Positions 22,472 through 29,674 of a DNA stretch of 32,196 nucleotides are shown here, one piece after another. Under the pieces are notes generated by a model. The model had not been told where the DNA came from, searched no databases, and saw nothing but the letters and a program-made list of their open reading frames with translations. Made by a program: the position numbers and the translations under genes. The stretch lies in NCBI GenBank assembly GCA_902478715.1, contig CABSMC010000024.1, forward strand, positions 1 to 32,196, read 5' to 3'. The DNA comes from an uncultured Adlercreutzia sp. Lineage in GTDB: Bacteria; Actinomycetota; Coriobacteriia; Coriobacteriales; Eggerthellaceae. Each line of letters begins with the position of its first letter. Position 1 is the first letter of the stretch.

Positions 22472-24379
22472 CTAATTCGACGGCATCGAAGTAATGTTGT
22501 ACTGCTTGACAGCGTTCTCCATTATATCGTTGAAGATCTGCGTGGTCTGGCGCATGGCGTAAACCTCGTTGGCTCCTACAAAACAAACTAAATTGCTTGA
22601 CGAGTTGTCAATGAAGCCGCAGAAGCCGATGTTGTACACTTCCTTCTTGTATCCGCCCTCTTCCGAGGCGATTTCCGCCGTGGACGTCTTGCCGCAGACC
22701 TCGTAGCCCTCGATGTCGGCCGCGACTCCCGTGCCGTCGGTGACCACCGAGCGCAGCATCGAGCGCATGGCGGCGAGCACCGTTTTGTCGACGCCCGTCT
22801 CGGCACTTTCCCATTCGGCCACCTCCCCGCTCTGGGGCTTCGAGATGAGGAAGTGCGGGGTCACGAGGGTTCCATCGTTGGCGATGGCGCTGTAGAAGCG
22901 CACCATCTGCAACGGCGTCACCGCGATGCCCTGGCCGAAGCTCACGTTGTAGCCGGTGATCTTGGCCCAGTTGTCGAAGTCGAGCACGTTGCCGCCCGCC
23001 TCGCCGGGGTAGTCCACGCCGGTGGGCTCGGTGAAGTGGAAGCGCTTGATGTTGTCGTAGAGCGCCCTGAAGCCCGCCTGTTCCGTGGCCAGCGAGATGC
23101 CCACGTTCGACGAGTGGTTCAGGATCTCGCGCAGCGAGTAGGTCTCGCCGTCGCGCTCGTGGGAGTCGGAGACGTCGTAGTCGTCGGCGGAGATGGAGCT
23201 CGGGCAGAACATGGTGTCCTCGGGGCCCATGGTGCCTTGCTCCAGGATGGTGAGCGCCGAGACGGACTTGAAGGTGGACCCGGGCTCGTAGGCCTGGGTG
23301 ATGGCCTTCACCGATTCGCTGCCCACCTGCGACGAGGACATGTCGGCCGGGTTCATGTAGGGCAACGAGCATGCGGCGTAAATCTCGCCGGTGGCGCCAT
23401 CCATGACGATGGACGAGCCCTCCTCGGTCTCCAGATCCTTCACGCCCTCGGCGAGCGCCTGTTCCACGGTGTCCTGCAGCTTGATGTCGAGGGAGACCAT
23501 GATGTCCTGGCCGTTGACGGCCGGCGTCTCCTCCTTCACGCCGCCGGGAATGGGGAATCCCTGCTCGCCGCGCTCGGCGGTGTAGGTGCCCGGCGTGCCG
23601 GAAAGGATGTCGTTGTACTGCAGCTCGAGGCCGGTGATGCCCTCGCCGTCGACGTTGCAGTAGCCGATGACCTGGCCGCCGATGGAGCCGTTGGGGTACT
23701 CGCGGCGGGTGTCGGCGATGAAGTAGACGCCGTCCAGCTTGAGTTCTTTGACCTTATCGGCCACTTCCACGTCGGCCTGGCGCTTGATGTAGACGAAGGT
23801 GGTGGAAGGAGTGGACAGAAGCTCGCGGTAGTCGGCCGCATCTCCCCCGAGCACCGAGGCCAGAGACGCCGCCTCGGCCGCTGCATCGGTCACCTCCACG
23901 GGGTTCGCGTAGATGGTGGTGGCCTCCACCGAGGTGGCCAGCACGATGCCGTTGCGGTCGTAGATGGTGCCGCGGCGCGGCGTCGTCTCGAAGCTGACCG
24001 TGCGGGACTCCTCGGCCATGGCCGAGTACTGATCCGATACGATGACCTGCAGAAACACCAAGCGCAGGAAGAACACGGCTGCTATGGCGGCGAAAGCCAG
24101 CAGCAGCACCTTGGCGCGCCCGGAGACCGTCGGCATGGCCGCGTCGATGGCGGCGCCCACGCCTGGCCGGCCCGGACGAGCGGCGCCCGCGCGCCCCGAG
24201 GGGCGGCCGGACCGGTTGCCGCCTGCAAAGCCACGACCCTGCGAGGAGGCCGAGGCCCGACCCGTGCGCGAGGAGGCGCGCCGGGGCTCGTCGAAGGAGC
24301 GTCCGCGGACGCGCCCGGTGCGCGAGGCATCGGTGCGGCCGCCGCGGCCGCTTTTGTCGGGGTAGCGGTAGCGTTCCAT
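22472..24379 (-). CDS. ftsI: Septal class B penicillin-binding protein FtsI (PBP3-like), KTS variant
   Basis: Septal transpeptidase partner of FtsW. 635 residues. A basic Arg/Ser/Gly-rich cytoplasmic tail (1-88) precedes one membrane segment (about 89-112) and the pedestal domain (RRGTIYDRNGIVLATS, about 135-150). The transpeptidase has Ser368-Thr-Phe-Lys371 (EPGSTFKS), Ser423-Ser-Asn425 (NHSSNVG) and Lys564-Thr-Ser566 (CGKTSTAEI). The last motif is normally KTG, so the Gly is replaced by Ser. The ATG follows the ftsL stop by 4 bases with AAGGGG inside the end of ftsL. The first 25 bases of the N-terminal coding region are not shared with ftsL. Confidence 0.96.
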   Translation of the reverse strand: MERYRYPDKSGRGGRTDASRTGRVRGRSFDEPRRASSRTGRASASSQGRGFAGGNRSGRPSGRAGAARPGRPGVGAAIDAAMPTVSGRAKVLLLAFAAIAAVFFLRLVFLQVIVSDQYSAMAEESRTVSFETTPRRGTIYDRNGIVLATSVEATTIYANPVEVTDAAAEAASLASVLGGDAADYRELLSTPSTTFVYIKRQADVEVADKVKELKLDGVYFIADTRREYPNGSIGGQVIGYCNVDGEGITGLELQYNDILSGTPGTYTAERGEQGFPIPGGVKEETPAVNGQDIMVSLDIKLQDTVEQALAEGVKDLETEEGSSIVMDGATGEIYAACSLPYMNPADMSSSQVGSESVKAITQAYEPGSTFKSVSALTILEQGTMGPEDTMFCPSSISADDYDVSDSHERDGETYSLREILNHSSNVGISLATEQAGFRALYDNIKRFHFTEPTGVDYPGEAGGNVLDFDNWAKITGYNVSFGQGIAVTPLQMVRFYSAIANDGTLVTPHFLISKPQSGEVAEWESAETGVDKTVLAAMRSMLRSVVTDGTGVAADIEGYEVCGKTSTAEIASEEGGYKKEVYNIGFCGFIDNSSSNLVCFVGANEVYAMRQTTQIFNDIMENAVKQYNITSMPSN

Positions 24380-24383
24380 GGGA

Positions 24384-24944
24384 TTAGAGCCCCTTCATGC
24401 GCGCCACCGACTCCGACAGCGACAGGCTGCCGGCGCCATCGGTGGCGACGATATCGGGAGACAGCGTGATCTGCTCGCTGTATTCGGGGGCCGGGGCCGC
24501 CATACCGAGGGCCGTGGCCTGGGCCTTGATGCGCGAGGGGTTCGCCAGCACGCTCTGGGACACCTCAAGCTCGTTGCCCTCGGCCCGGGCGGTCTCGATG
24601 CTCGTCTGCAGCGAGCGCGTCTCAAGCGCGCAGGAAGCGGCAGCCGAGGTGATGGCCACGCGGGCCATGGCGATGAGCGCTATGACGATGCAGATGACGG
24701 CGCAGGCCTTCGCCAGGGAAAGCGCCGCCGTCGAGATGCCCTCGCTCTGGGCGCGGCGACCGGCACCGGGCACCACCGAGATGGAGGGCGCCTCTTCGAA
24801 GGAGAGTTCCTCGGCCAGAGACGAGGAGACGTAGCGGGCGCCGCGGTAGCCGGAGGCAGCGCCGGCGCGTCCGGCGGAGGAGCGACCGTAAGAGACGCGG
24901 TCGGTGCGGGGGCGCGACGTGCGCGAATATGATGCGGCGCTCAT
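24384..24944 (-). CDS. ftsL: FtsL-like bitopic division protein
   Basis: Small divisome protein that joins FtsQ and FtsI/FtsW. 186 residues, longer than usual because of an N-terminal cytoplasmic tail of about 70 residues rich in Ser, Arg, Gly and Ala. One membrane segment (about 74-98) is followed by a coiled-coil stretch with LETRSLQTSIETARAEGNEL and then ANPSRIKAQATALGM, which is the typical FtsL ending. The ATG follows AGGAGG with 6-base spacing; a GTG five codons earlier lies within the ribosome-binding site itself. Sequence conservation in FtsL is low; the call rests on topology, the NPSRI element and the position between rsmH and ftsI. Confidence 0.88.
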   Translation of the reverse strand: MSAASYSRTSRPRTDRVSYGRSSAGRAGAASGYRGARYVSSSLAEELSFEEAPSISVVPGAGRRAQSEGISTAALSLAKACAVICIVIALIAMARVAITSAAASCALETRSLQTSIETARAEGNELEVSQSVLANPSRIKAQATALGMAAPAPEYSEQITLSPDIVATDGAGSLSLSESVARMKGL

Positions 24945-24993
24945 CTTGGCCCTCCTCACTCATTCTGCGGCTCAAGCGTCCATTAAGGCTTAA

Positions 24994-25022
24994 CAAGCCC
25001 GATGACAGCGTCCTCGGGCTTG
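24994..25022 (-). terminator. Hairpin between rsmH and ftsL, possible attenuator
   Basis: A perfect 9-bp stem CAAGCCCGA / TCGGGCTTG with an 11-base loop lies in the only sizeable gap (105 bases) of the mraZ-ftsQ unit. On the minus strand it is followed by TTAAGCCTTAATGG, a weak U-tail; the plus strand has a better T-run but no gene to end. It may reduce read-through from mraZ-rsmH into the rest of the operon. Confidence 0.5.
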
Positions 25023-25049
25023 CTTTTGTTCTCTTGTCGGGCGACTCCC

Positions 25050-26006
25050 CTAGCGCTTGCGCGCCACGCGCAGCTTGGCACTGCGCGAGCGGGGGTTCCG
25101 CTCGATTTCCTCCGCCGTCGGCAGCAGAGGCTTGCGGGTGATAAGATCGAGTACCGGCTGCTTTCCGCACACGCACACCGGAATGTCCGGCGGGCAGGTG
25201 CATCGCATCGCGAATGCCGCGAAGGCGTCCTTCACGATGCGGTCTTCCAAAGAGTGGTAGCTGATCACCGCGATGATGCCGCCCGGGTTGAGCCAGCGGA
25301 CCGCCGCGTCAAGGCCGCGACGCAGAACGGTCAGCTCCGAGTTGACTTCAATCCGAAGGGCTTGGAAGGTGCGCTTGGCGGGATGTCCCCCCGCGCGCCT
25401 CGCCGAGGCGGGTATGGCCGCCTTGATCACATCGACCAGCTGACCACTCTCGGTTATCGGAGCGTCCGCCCGCGCCTTCACGATGAAGTCCGCGATGCGG
25501 CTCGCCCACTTCTCGTCCGAGTAACTGCGAATGATCCGAGTGAGATCTGCTGCGTTGTAGGTGTTGACGATCTCTTCTGCGGTTAGGGTTTGTTTCCCCG
25601 GATCCATCCGCATGTCGAGGGGGCCGTTCTCCTTGAAGGAGAAGCCACGTGATTGCGTGTCTATCTGCACCGACGAGACGCCCAGATCGAACAGTATCGC
25701 GTCGATGCCGGGGATCTCGCAACTCGCGAGCAGCTCATCGAGGTCGCCGAAGTTGCCGCGCAGAAGCGCGAGTTCGGGACGATCGCCCGCAGGTATCGTT
25801 TCCAGCTTCGCGGCGGCCTCGGTGAGCGCCACCTCGTCCTGGTCGATGCCGATGAGCAGGCCGCCTGAGCCCAATTGCTTGGCCGCCTCGAAGGAGTGCC
25901 CCGCGAAGCCGAGCGTGGCGTCCACGAACACCGGATGGTCCGGAAGGTCGAGGGCGTCGATGCATTCGGTGAGAAGAACGGGTATGTGCCGGTATTCGCT
26001 TGTCAC
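25050..26006 (-). CDS. rsmH: 16S rRNA (cytosine1402-N4) methyltransferase RsmH (MraW)
   Basis: Methylates C1402 in the 16S decoding centre using SAM. 318 residues, normal. Motifs: RHIPVLLTECIDAL at the N-terminus, VFVDATLGFAGHS (SAM binding, about 26-38), GIDQDEVAL, FDLGVSSVQID, RGFSFKENGPLDMRMD, YSDEKWASRIA, HPAKRTFQALRIEVN and ISYHSLEDRIVK. It starts at GTG with a modest GGAAAG about 10 bases upstream, 18 bases after mraZ. Its usual partner mraZ precedes it. Confidence 0.97.
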   Translation of the reverse strand: MTSEYRHIPVLLTECIDALDLPDHPVFVDATLGFAGHSFEAAKQLGSGGLLIGIDQDEVALTEAAAKLETIPAGDRPELALLRGNFGDLDELLASCEIPGIDAILFDLGVSSVQIDTQSRGFSFKENGPLDMRMDPGKQTLTAEEIVNTYNAADLTRIIRSYSDEKWASRIADFIVKARADAPITESGQLVDVIKAAIPASARRAGGHPAKRTFQALRIEVNSELTVLRRGLDAAVRWLNPGGIIAVISYHSLEDRIVKDAFAAFAMRCTCPPDIPVCVCGKQPVLDLITRKPLLPTAEEIERNPRSRSAKLRVARKR

Positions 26007-26024
26007 GGTTCGCTCGCTTTCCGC

Positions 26025-26501
26025 CTAGCTGTAGAACAGCCCCAGATCGACTTCGTCGCTCATGGCCTTGAAGCGGTCAGCGTCCCAGATCTCGAAGCGG
26101 CCCGTATTGCCCACGACCACGACTTCCTTGTCGATGCCGACGGCGGCGCGCACTTCCGGGGACAGCATGATGCGCCCCGAGGCGTCCACCTCGACATCGC
26201 GGGCGCGGCTCTTCAGCACGCGGCGAAGCTTGACGTGCTCGCGGTCGGACTCCTTGTACTCGCCGAACCGATCGATGAACAGCTTCTCGACCCATTCGTT
26301 GAAATCGGGCGTCTCGAACACGTACACGCACTCGTTGGTCAGCTCCGGCGTCACCACGAGATCTTTGGAAAGAACCTTGCGGAACTTCGCGGGAAGGGCC
26401 ATGCGACCTTTGCCGTCGACCTTGAAATGGAACTCGCCATTGAGATCTACCCCATGTTGGGGCAGCTCGCTTGTCCCTTCGGTGTCGGCAGTGGCGGCCA
26501 C
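26025..26501 (-). CDS. mraZ: Transcriptional regulator MraZ
   Basis: Ring-forming DNA-binding protein that represses its own operon through tandem TGGG boxes. 158 residues. It has two SpoVT/AbrB-type swapped-hairpin halves: FHFKVDGKGRMALPAKFR (about 22-39) and VEVDASGRIMLSPEVR (about 106-121), ending GNTGRFEIWDADRF. The start is GTG at 26501 because AAAGGA lies immediately upstream; a longer open frame to 26612 would run into the promoter. First gene of the dcw unit, with MraZ boxes over its promoter. Confidence 0.95.
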   Translation of the reverse strand: MAATADTEGTSELPQHGVDLNGEFHFKVDGKGRMALPAKFRKVLSKDLVVTPELTNECVYVFETPDFNEWVEKLFIDRFGEYKESDREHVKLRRVLKSRARDVEVDASGRIMLSPEVRAAVGIDKEVVVVGNTGRFEIWDADRFKAMSDEVDLGLFYS

Positions 26502-26590
26502 GTGTTCCTTTCCGTGCTGCGTTTTGAGGGGGATTTGATTTCGTTTGGAGTGCGTTTCGAAATCCCGCTCGGTCGTTTTCCACAGCACGC

Positions 26591-26654
26591 ATATTACCCC
26601 ACAATGCCCCACTTCGCAACATTTTCTCCCACTTTTGCCCTATTTTCGCCCCAC
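26591..26654 (-). promoter_or_regulatory. mraZ promoter covered by MraZ boxes
   Basis: On the minus strand TTGCGA (26619-26614) and TAATAT (26596-26591) are 17 bases apart. GTGGG boxes start at 26654, 26632, 26612 and 26602, with a degenerate ATAGGG at 26643, so the sites lie on a 10-11 bp grid (starts 0, about 11, 22, 42, 52). One box is AAAAGTGGGAG, close to the AAAGTGG box described for MraZ. Two boxes fall in the spacer between -35 and -10, as expected for autorepression. Confidence 0.85.
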
Positions 26655-26664
26655 TTGTCATCCT

Positions 26665-26715
26665 CAAGATATGGAAGGGTAACCAAAGGAAAATGAGAGT
26701 ATTTCCCATATCTTG
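26665..26715. promoter_or_regulatory. 10-bp inverted repeat, possible operator
   Basis: CAAGATATGG (26665-26674) and CCATATCTTG (26706-26715) are perfect inverted copies 31 bases apart, placed between the mraZ promoter and the xerC side. A dyad operator or looping site is possible. No regulator is identified. Confidence 0.45.
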
Positions 26716-26765
26716 TATTCGTATTGAGGTATTGCGCACAATGGCCACTAGATATGCCCGACCCA

Positions 26766-26789
26766 TGGGGATGGTGGGGCGCGGTGGGG
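26766..26789 (+). promoter_or_regulatory. Second MraZ-box-like array facing xerC
   Basis: TGGGG occurs at 26766, 26775 and 26785 on the plus strand, spaced 9 and 10 bases, matching the TGGG-N6 pattern of MraZ sites. The orientation is opposite to the array at the mraZ promoter. GC-rich sequence makes chance matches possible. Confidence 0.45.
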
Positions 26790-26858
26790 CATGTGCCCGC
26801 GCACGCGCCACCTGTGAACGAGATTTGAAGAGGCGCGCCAAGACGGGCGCTGAGCGGC

Positions 26859-26864
26859 TACAAT
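26859..26864 (+). promoter_or_regulatory. Possible -10 box (TACAAT) of xerC
   Basis: TACAAT stands 87 bases before the xerC GTG. There is no -35 at the right distance; TTGAAG at 26825 is 28 bases away. The candidate rests on the hexamer alone. Confidence 0.4.
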
Positions 26865-26951
26865 GAGCCCGCGCACCCTGCGCCGAGTCCTGCGCCGCCC
26901 CGACCGGATGCGCAGCGAGAAGTCGGAAGATCTCCCGAGAGAAGGAGCCCC

Positions 26952-27875
26952 GTGTTCGAATTAGAGAACGCCCTGGACGAGTACTTGTCCCATCTGCGCA
27001 TCGAGCGCGGGGCATCGCCGCGCACGGCCGAGGCCTACCGACGCGATCTGGAGGACTACCTCGCCTTCCTCGACGGCGAGGGAGTGGAGGGCTTCGGCGA
27101 CATCGACCGCGAGAAGGTGGCCGCCTTCGAGCGCAGCCTCATGGAGCAGAACCTCGCCGTCACCACCGTGCGCCGGCGCATCTCCGCCGTGCGCGGCTAC
27201 CACCGGTTCCTCGTGCGCGAGGGGCTCACCGATGCGAACCCGGCCGACGCCGTGGACATCCCCAAGGCCGCCGACCGGCTGCCGGACGTGCTTTCCATCG
27301 AGGAGGTGGGCGAGATGCTGGACGCCTTCGTGGGCACCCGCCCGAGCGACTTGCGCGACCGGGCGCTTCTGGAAGTGCTCTACGGCTGCGGGCTGCGCGC
27401 CAGCGAGGCCGTGGGGCTCGATATGGAGGCCGTCAACTTCGACGACGGCTTCCTGCGCGTGTTCGGCAAGGGGTCCAAGGAGCGCATCGTGCCCATTGCC
27501 GGCGCGGCCGAGCGCGCGCTGCGCCAGTATTTGGCCGAAGGACGCCCGGCCCTCGCGCGCGCGGCCGCCAACCCGACCGCCGATGCCACGGCTGCGGTGT
27601 TCCTGAACCAGCGGGGCGGCCGCCTCGGGCGCCAGAGCGTCTTCAACCTGGCGCGCAAGGCCGGCCGCGTCATCGGCCGCTACGATCTGCACCCCCACAC
27701 CCTGCGCCACTCGTTTGCCACCCACATGCTGAAGGGCGGCGCCGATCTGCGCGTGCTGCAGGAAATTCTGGGCCACGCCGACATGTCCACGCTGCAGGTG
27801 TACACGCACCTCGACCGCACCCACCTCCACGAGGAATACGCCCACGCCCATCCCCGCGACAAAATGAATATCTAG
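26952..27875 (+). CDS. XerC/XerD-type tyrosine recombinase
   Basis: Resolves chromosome dimers at dif. 307 residues, typical. The N-terminal SAM-like core-binding domain (about 4-90) is followed by the catalytic domain (about 110-290). Catalytic residues are Arg149 (GCGLRASE), Lys173 (FGKGSKERIVP), His249 and Arg252 (HPHTLRHSFATH), His275 (LGHADMST) and Tyr284 (LQVYTHLD). The start is GTG 4 bases after AGAAGGAG. It is a housekeeping Xer by length and motifs, not a phage integrase, and is the only protein gene on the plus strand here. XerC and XerD cannot be told apart by eye. The stop codon shares CTAG with the convergent asparaginase gene. Confidence 0.94.
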   Translation: MFELENALDEYLSHLRIERGASPRTAEAYRRDLEDYLAFLDGEGVEGFGDIDREKVAAFERSLMEQNLAVTTVRRRISAVRGYHRFLVREGLTDANPADAVDIPKAADRLPDVLSIEEVGEMLDAFVGTRPSDLRDRALLEVLYGCGLRASEAVGLDMEAVNFDDGFLRVFGKGSKERIVPIAGAAERALRQYLAEGRPALARAAANPTADATAAVFLNQRGGRLGRQSVFNLARKAGRVIGRYDLHPHTLRHSFATHMLKGGADLRVLQEILGHADMSTLQVYTHLDRTHLHEEYAHAHPRDKMNI

Positions 27876-28900
27876 ACCGTCATCTCCCCGGCGAGGGGGC
27901 GCGCCACGGCGGCGGCCACCTCGGCCGCCGTGAGGCCCTGGCCGAACAAATGCATGAGCTTGGTGAGGGCCGCCTCGCAGGTCATGTCGTAACCGGACAC
28001 GACGCCGGAGCGCGCCAGAGCGTCGCCGGTGGCGTAGCGTTTCTCCTCCACACCGCCCGCAGGGCACTGGGTCACGTTCACGACCACCTTTCCCGCGCGC
28101 ACCGTATCGGCCATAAGCTCGGTGAACCACGACTCGGTGGGCGCGTTGCCGGCGCCGAACGTGCGCAGTACGACGGCCTTCACGGCCTTCGATTCCAGCT
28201 GGGGCCGCAGCACCGCCTCGGTGATGCCGGGATACAGAAACACCACCGACACCGCATCGTCCATGGAAAGCGCCGGCGCCAGCGACCCTCCCGCAGCGGG
28301 CCGGGCGAGCAGGCGCTCGCGGAACACAATGTGCAGGTCCATGTCGGCCAAGGGCGGGTAATTGAACGATTGGAAGGCGCCGAAGTTCGTGGAGCTGACC
28401 TTCGTCGCGCGGTTGCCGCGCCACAGATGGCGCCCGAAGGAGATGGCCACCTCCTGCACCATGGGCTCGCCGGCCTCGGTGCGGGCCGCGGCGATCTGCA
28501 GCGCCGTGATGAGGTTCTCGGTGCCGTCCTCGCGGATCTCGCCGATGGGCAGCTGGCTTCCCGTGAGCACCACCGGTTTGGCCAGACCGGGCAGCATGAA
28601 CGAGAGCGCCGAGGCGGTGTAGGCCATGGTGTCGGTGCCGTGCAGCACGACGAAGCCGTCGAAGTCCTCGTAACGGTCGGCGATCACGGACGCTATCCGG
28701 GCCCAGCAGGCCGGGTTCATGTTCGAGGAGTCGATGGGCGGGTTCATCTCCACGTGATCGAGATTGAAGCCGAGACGCCCGATCTTCGGCACGTTCTTCA
28801 TCAGATGATCGAAGCTGAAGGGCACGAGCGCGCCGGTGGAGAGATCCTCGGTCATGCCGATGGTGCCCCCGGTGTACACGATGAGAATGCGCGGTTGCAT
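27872..28900 (-). CDS. Type I L-asparaginase
   Basis: Hydrolyses L-asparagine to aspartate and ammonia. 342 residues with no signal peptide, so cytoplasmic, like E. coli AnsA. Motifs: ILIVYTGGTIGMTED with nucleophile Thr13, HGTDTMAYTASALSFM with Thr89 and Asp90, VLTGSQLPIGE, LWRGNRATKVSSTNFGAF (catalytic Lys) and NVTQCPAGGV. The ATG is 7 bases after GAAAGGA, which is made of the last codons of the TRIC gene (stop codon 3 bases further). Last gene of a three-gene operon. Its stop codon overlaps that of xerC on the other strand, with no terminator between. Confidence 0.95.
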   Translation of the reverse strand: MQPRILIVYTGGTIGMTEDLSTGALVPFSFDHLMKNVPKIGRLGFNLDHVEMNPPIDSSNMNPACWARIASVIADRYEDFDGFVVLHGTDTMAYTASALSFMLPGLAKPVVLTGSQLPIGEIREDGTENLITALQIAAARTEAGEPMVQEVAISFGRHLWRGNRATKVSSTNFGAFQSFNYPPLADMDLHIVFRERLLARPAAGGSLAPALSMDDAVSVVFLYPGITEAVLRPQLESKAVKAVVLRTFGAGNAPTESWFTELMADTVRAGKVVVNVTQCPAGGVEEKRYATGDALARSGVVSGYDMTCEAALTKLMHLFGQGLTAAEVAAAVARPLAGEMTV

Positions 28901-28903
28901 AAG

Positions 28904-29671
28904 CTAATCCTTTCGATGGCGAAACCACGAGGCGCGGGTAGCGGGCTCCTTCTTGCGATGCAAGGTGGCGCGGCGAAACAGCTCGGCGCAGAAGTGCTTG
29001 GCCGTTCGCGCGCCACGGGCCACCTTCGGCGTGAGGTCGGCCTCGTCGGAGGTCTTCCAATCGTAGTACACCGACAGGTAGCGCAGGAACACCACGGTGA
29101 ACACGCAGGCCGCGGCCGCCAGCACAAGCGGCGCCTTCGCGAAAGCCATGGCCGCGAACACGAACGCGCCGCCGAATCCGGCCACCGCGTAGAAGTTCGA
29201 GCGCTGGAACACGCCCGGCGTCTCCCCCACCGAGATATCGCGCAGAGCGCCGCCGCCCACGCTGGTAAGCGCGCCCAAAATGACCACCATCACGAAGCCC
29301 TCCCCGCAAGCGAAGGCCTTGTTGGCCCCGGCCAGGGCGAACAGGGCCACCGAGAGCGCGTCGGCGAAGAACAGCACCTGGCCCGTGTGGCGGAACAGCC
29401 CCCGGAAGTAGAACACGAACACCGCCAGGCAGATGCATATGAGGATGACCTCGGGATATTCCATGAAGTAGACCCCGTGATCCTGCAGCAGCAGATCGCG
29501 GATGATGCCGCCGCCGTAGGCCGTCACGAGCCCCAGCACAATGGTGCCCACGATGTCCAGCTTGCGATCGCAGGCGAAGATGGCCCCGGTGAGAACGCCC
29601 ACGGCGACGCTGAAGAAGTCGGCCCCGAAGGGCACCTGCAGGGCGCCTCCCCCGGCGAAGAGCTGCTCCAT
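28904..29671 (-). CDS. TRIC-type cation channel family membrane protein (UPF0126/YadS)
   Basis: 255 residues with seven predicted membrane segments arranged as two repeats of three, each with the family signature: GAIFACDRKLDIVGTIVLG then GGGIIRDLLL, and ALAGANKAFACGEGF then GGGALRDISVGETPGVF. Glycine-rich kinks are those of trimeric intracellular cation channels, which pass K+ and Na+. The tail from about 205 is charged and cytoplasmic. The ATG is 3 bases after the DUF1846 stop with almost no ribosome-binding site, so translation is likely coupled. Physiological role in bacteria is poorly known. Confidence 0.9.
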   Translation of the reverse strand: MEQLFAGGGALQVPFGADFFSVAVGVLTGAIFACDRKLDIVGTIVLGLVTAYGGGIIRDLLLQDHGVYFMEYPEVILICICLAVFVFYFRGLFRHTGQVLFFADALSVALFALAGANKAFACGEGFVMVVILGALTSVGGGALRDISVGETPGVFQRSNFYAVAGFGGAFVFAAMAFAKAPLVLAAAACVFTVVFLRYLSVYYDWKTSDEADLTPKVARGARTAKHFCAELFRRATLHRKKEPATRASWFRHRKD

Positions 29672-29674
29672 GGC

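Larger units (their letters stand above)
26502..26951. other. mraZ-xerC divergent control region
   Basis: 450 bases between two divergent genes. It contains the mraZ leader (about 85 bases), the mraZ promoter with MraZ boxes (26591-26654), a 10-bp inverted repeat (26665-26715), a second set of TGGGG boxes on the other strand (26766-26789) and a TACAAT -10 candidate for xerC (26859). A+T content is highest at about 26590-26750. No gene is seen. Confidence 0.75.
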
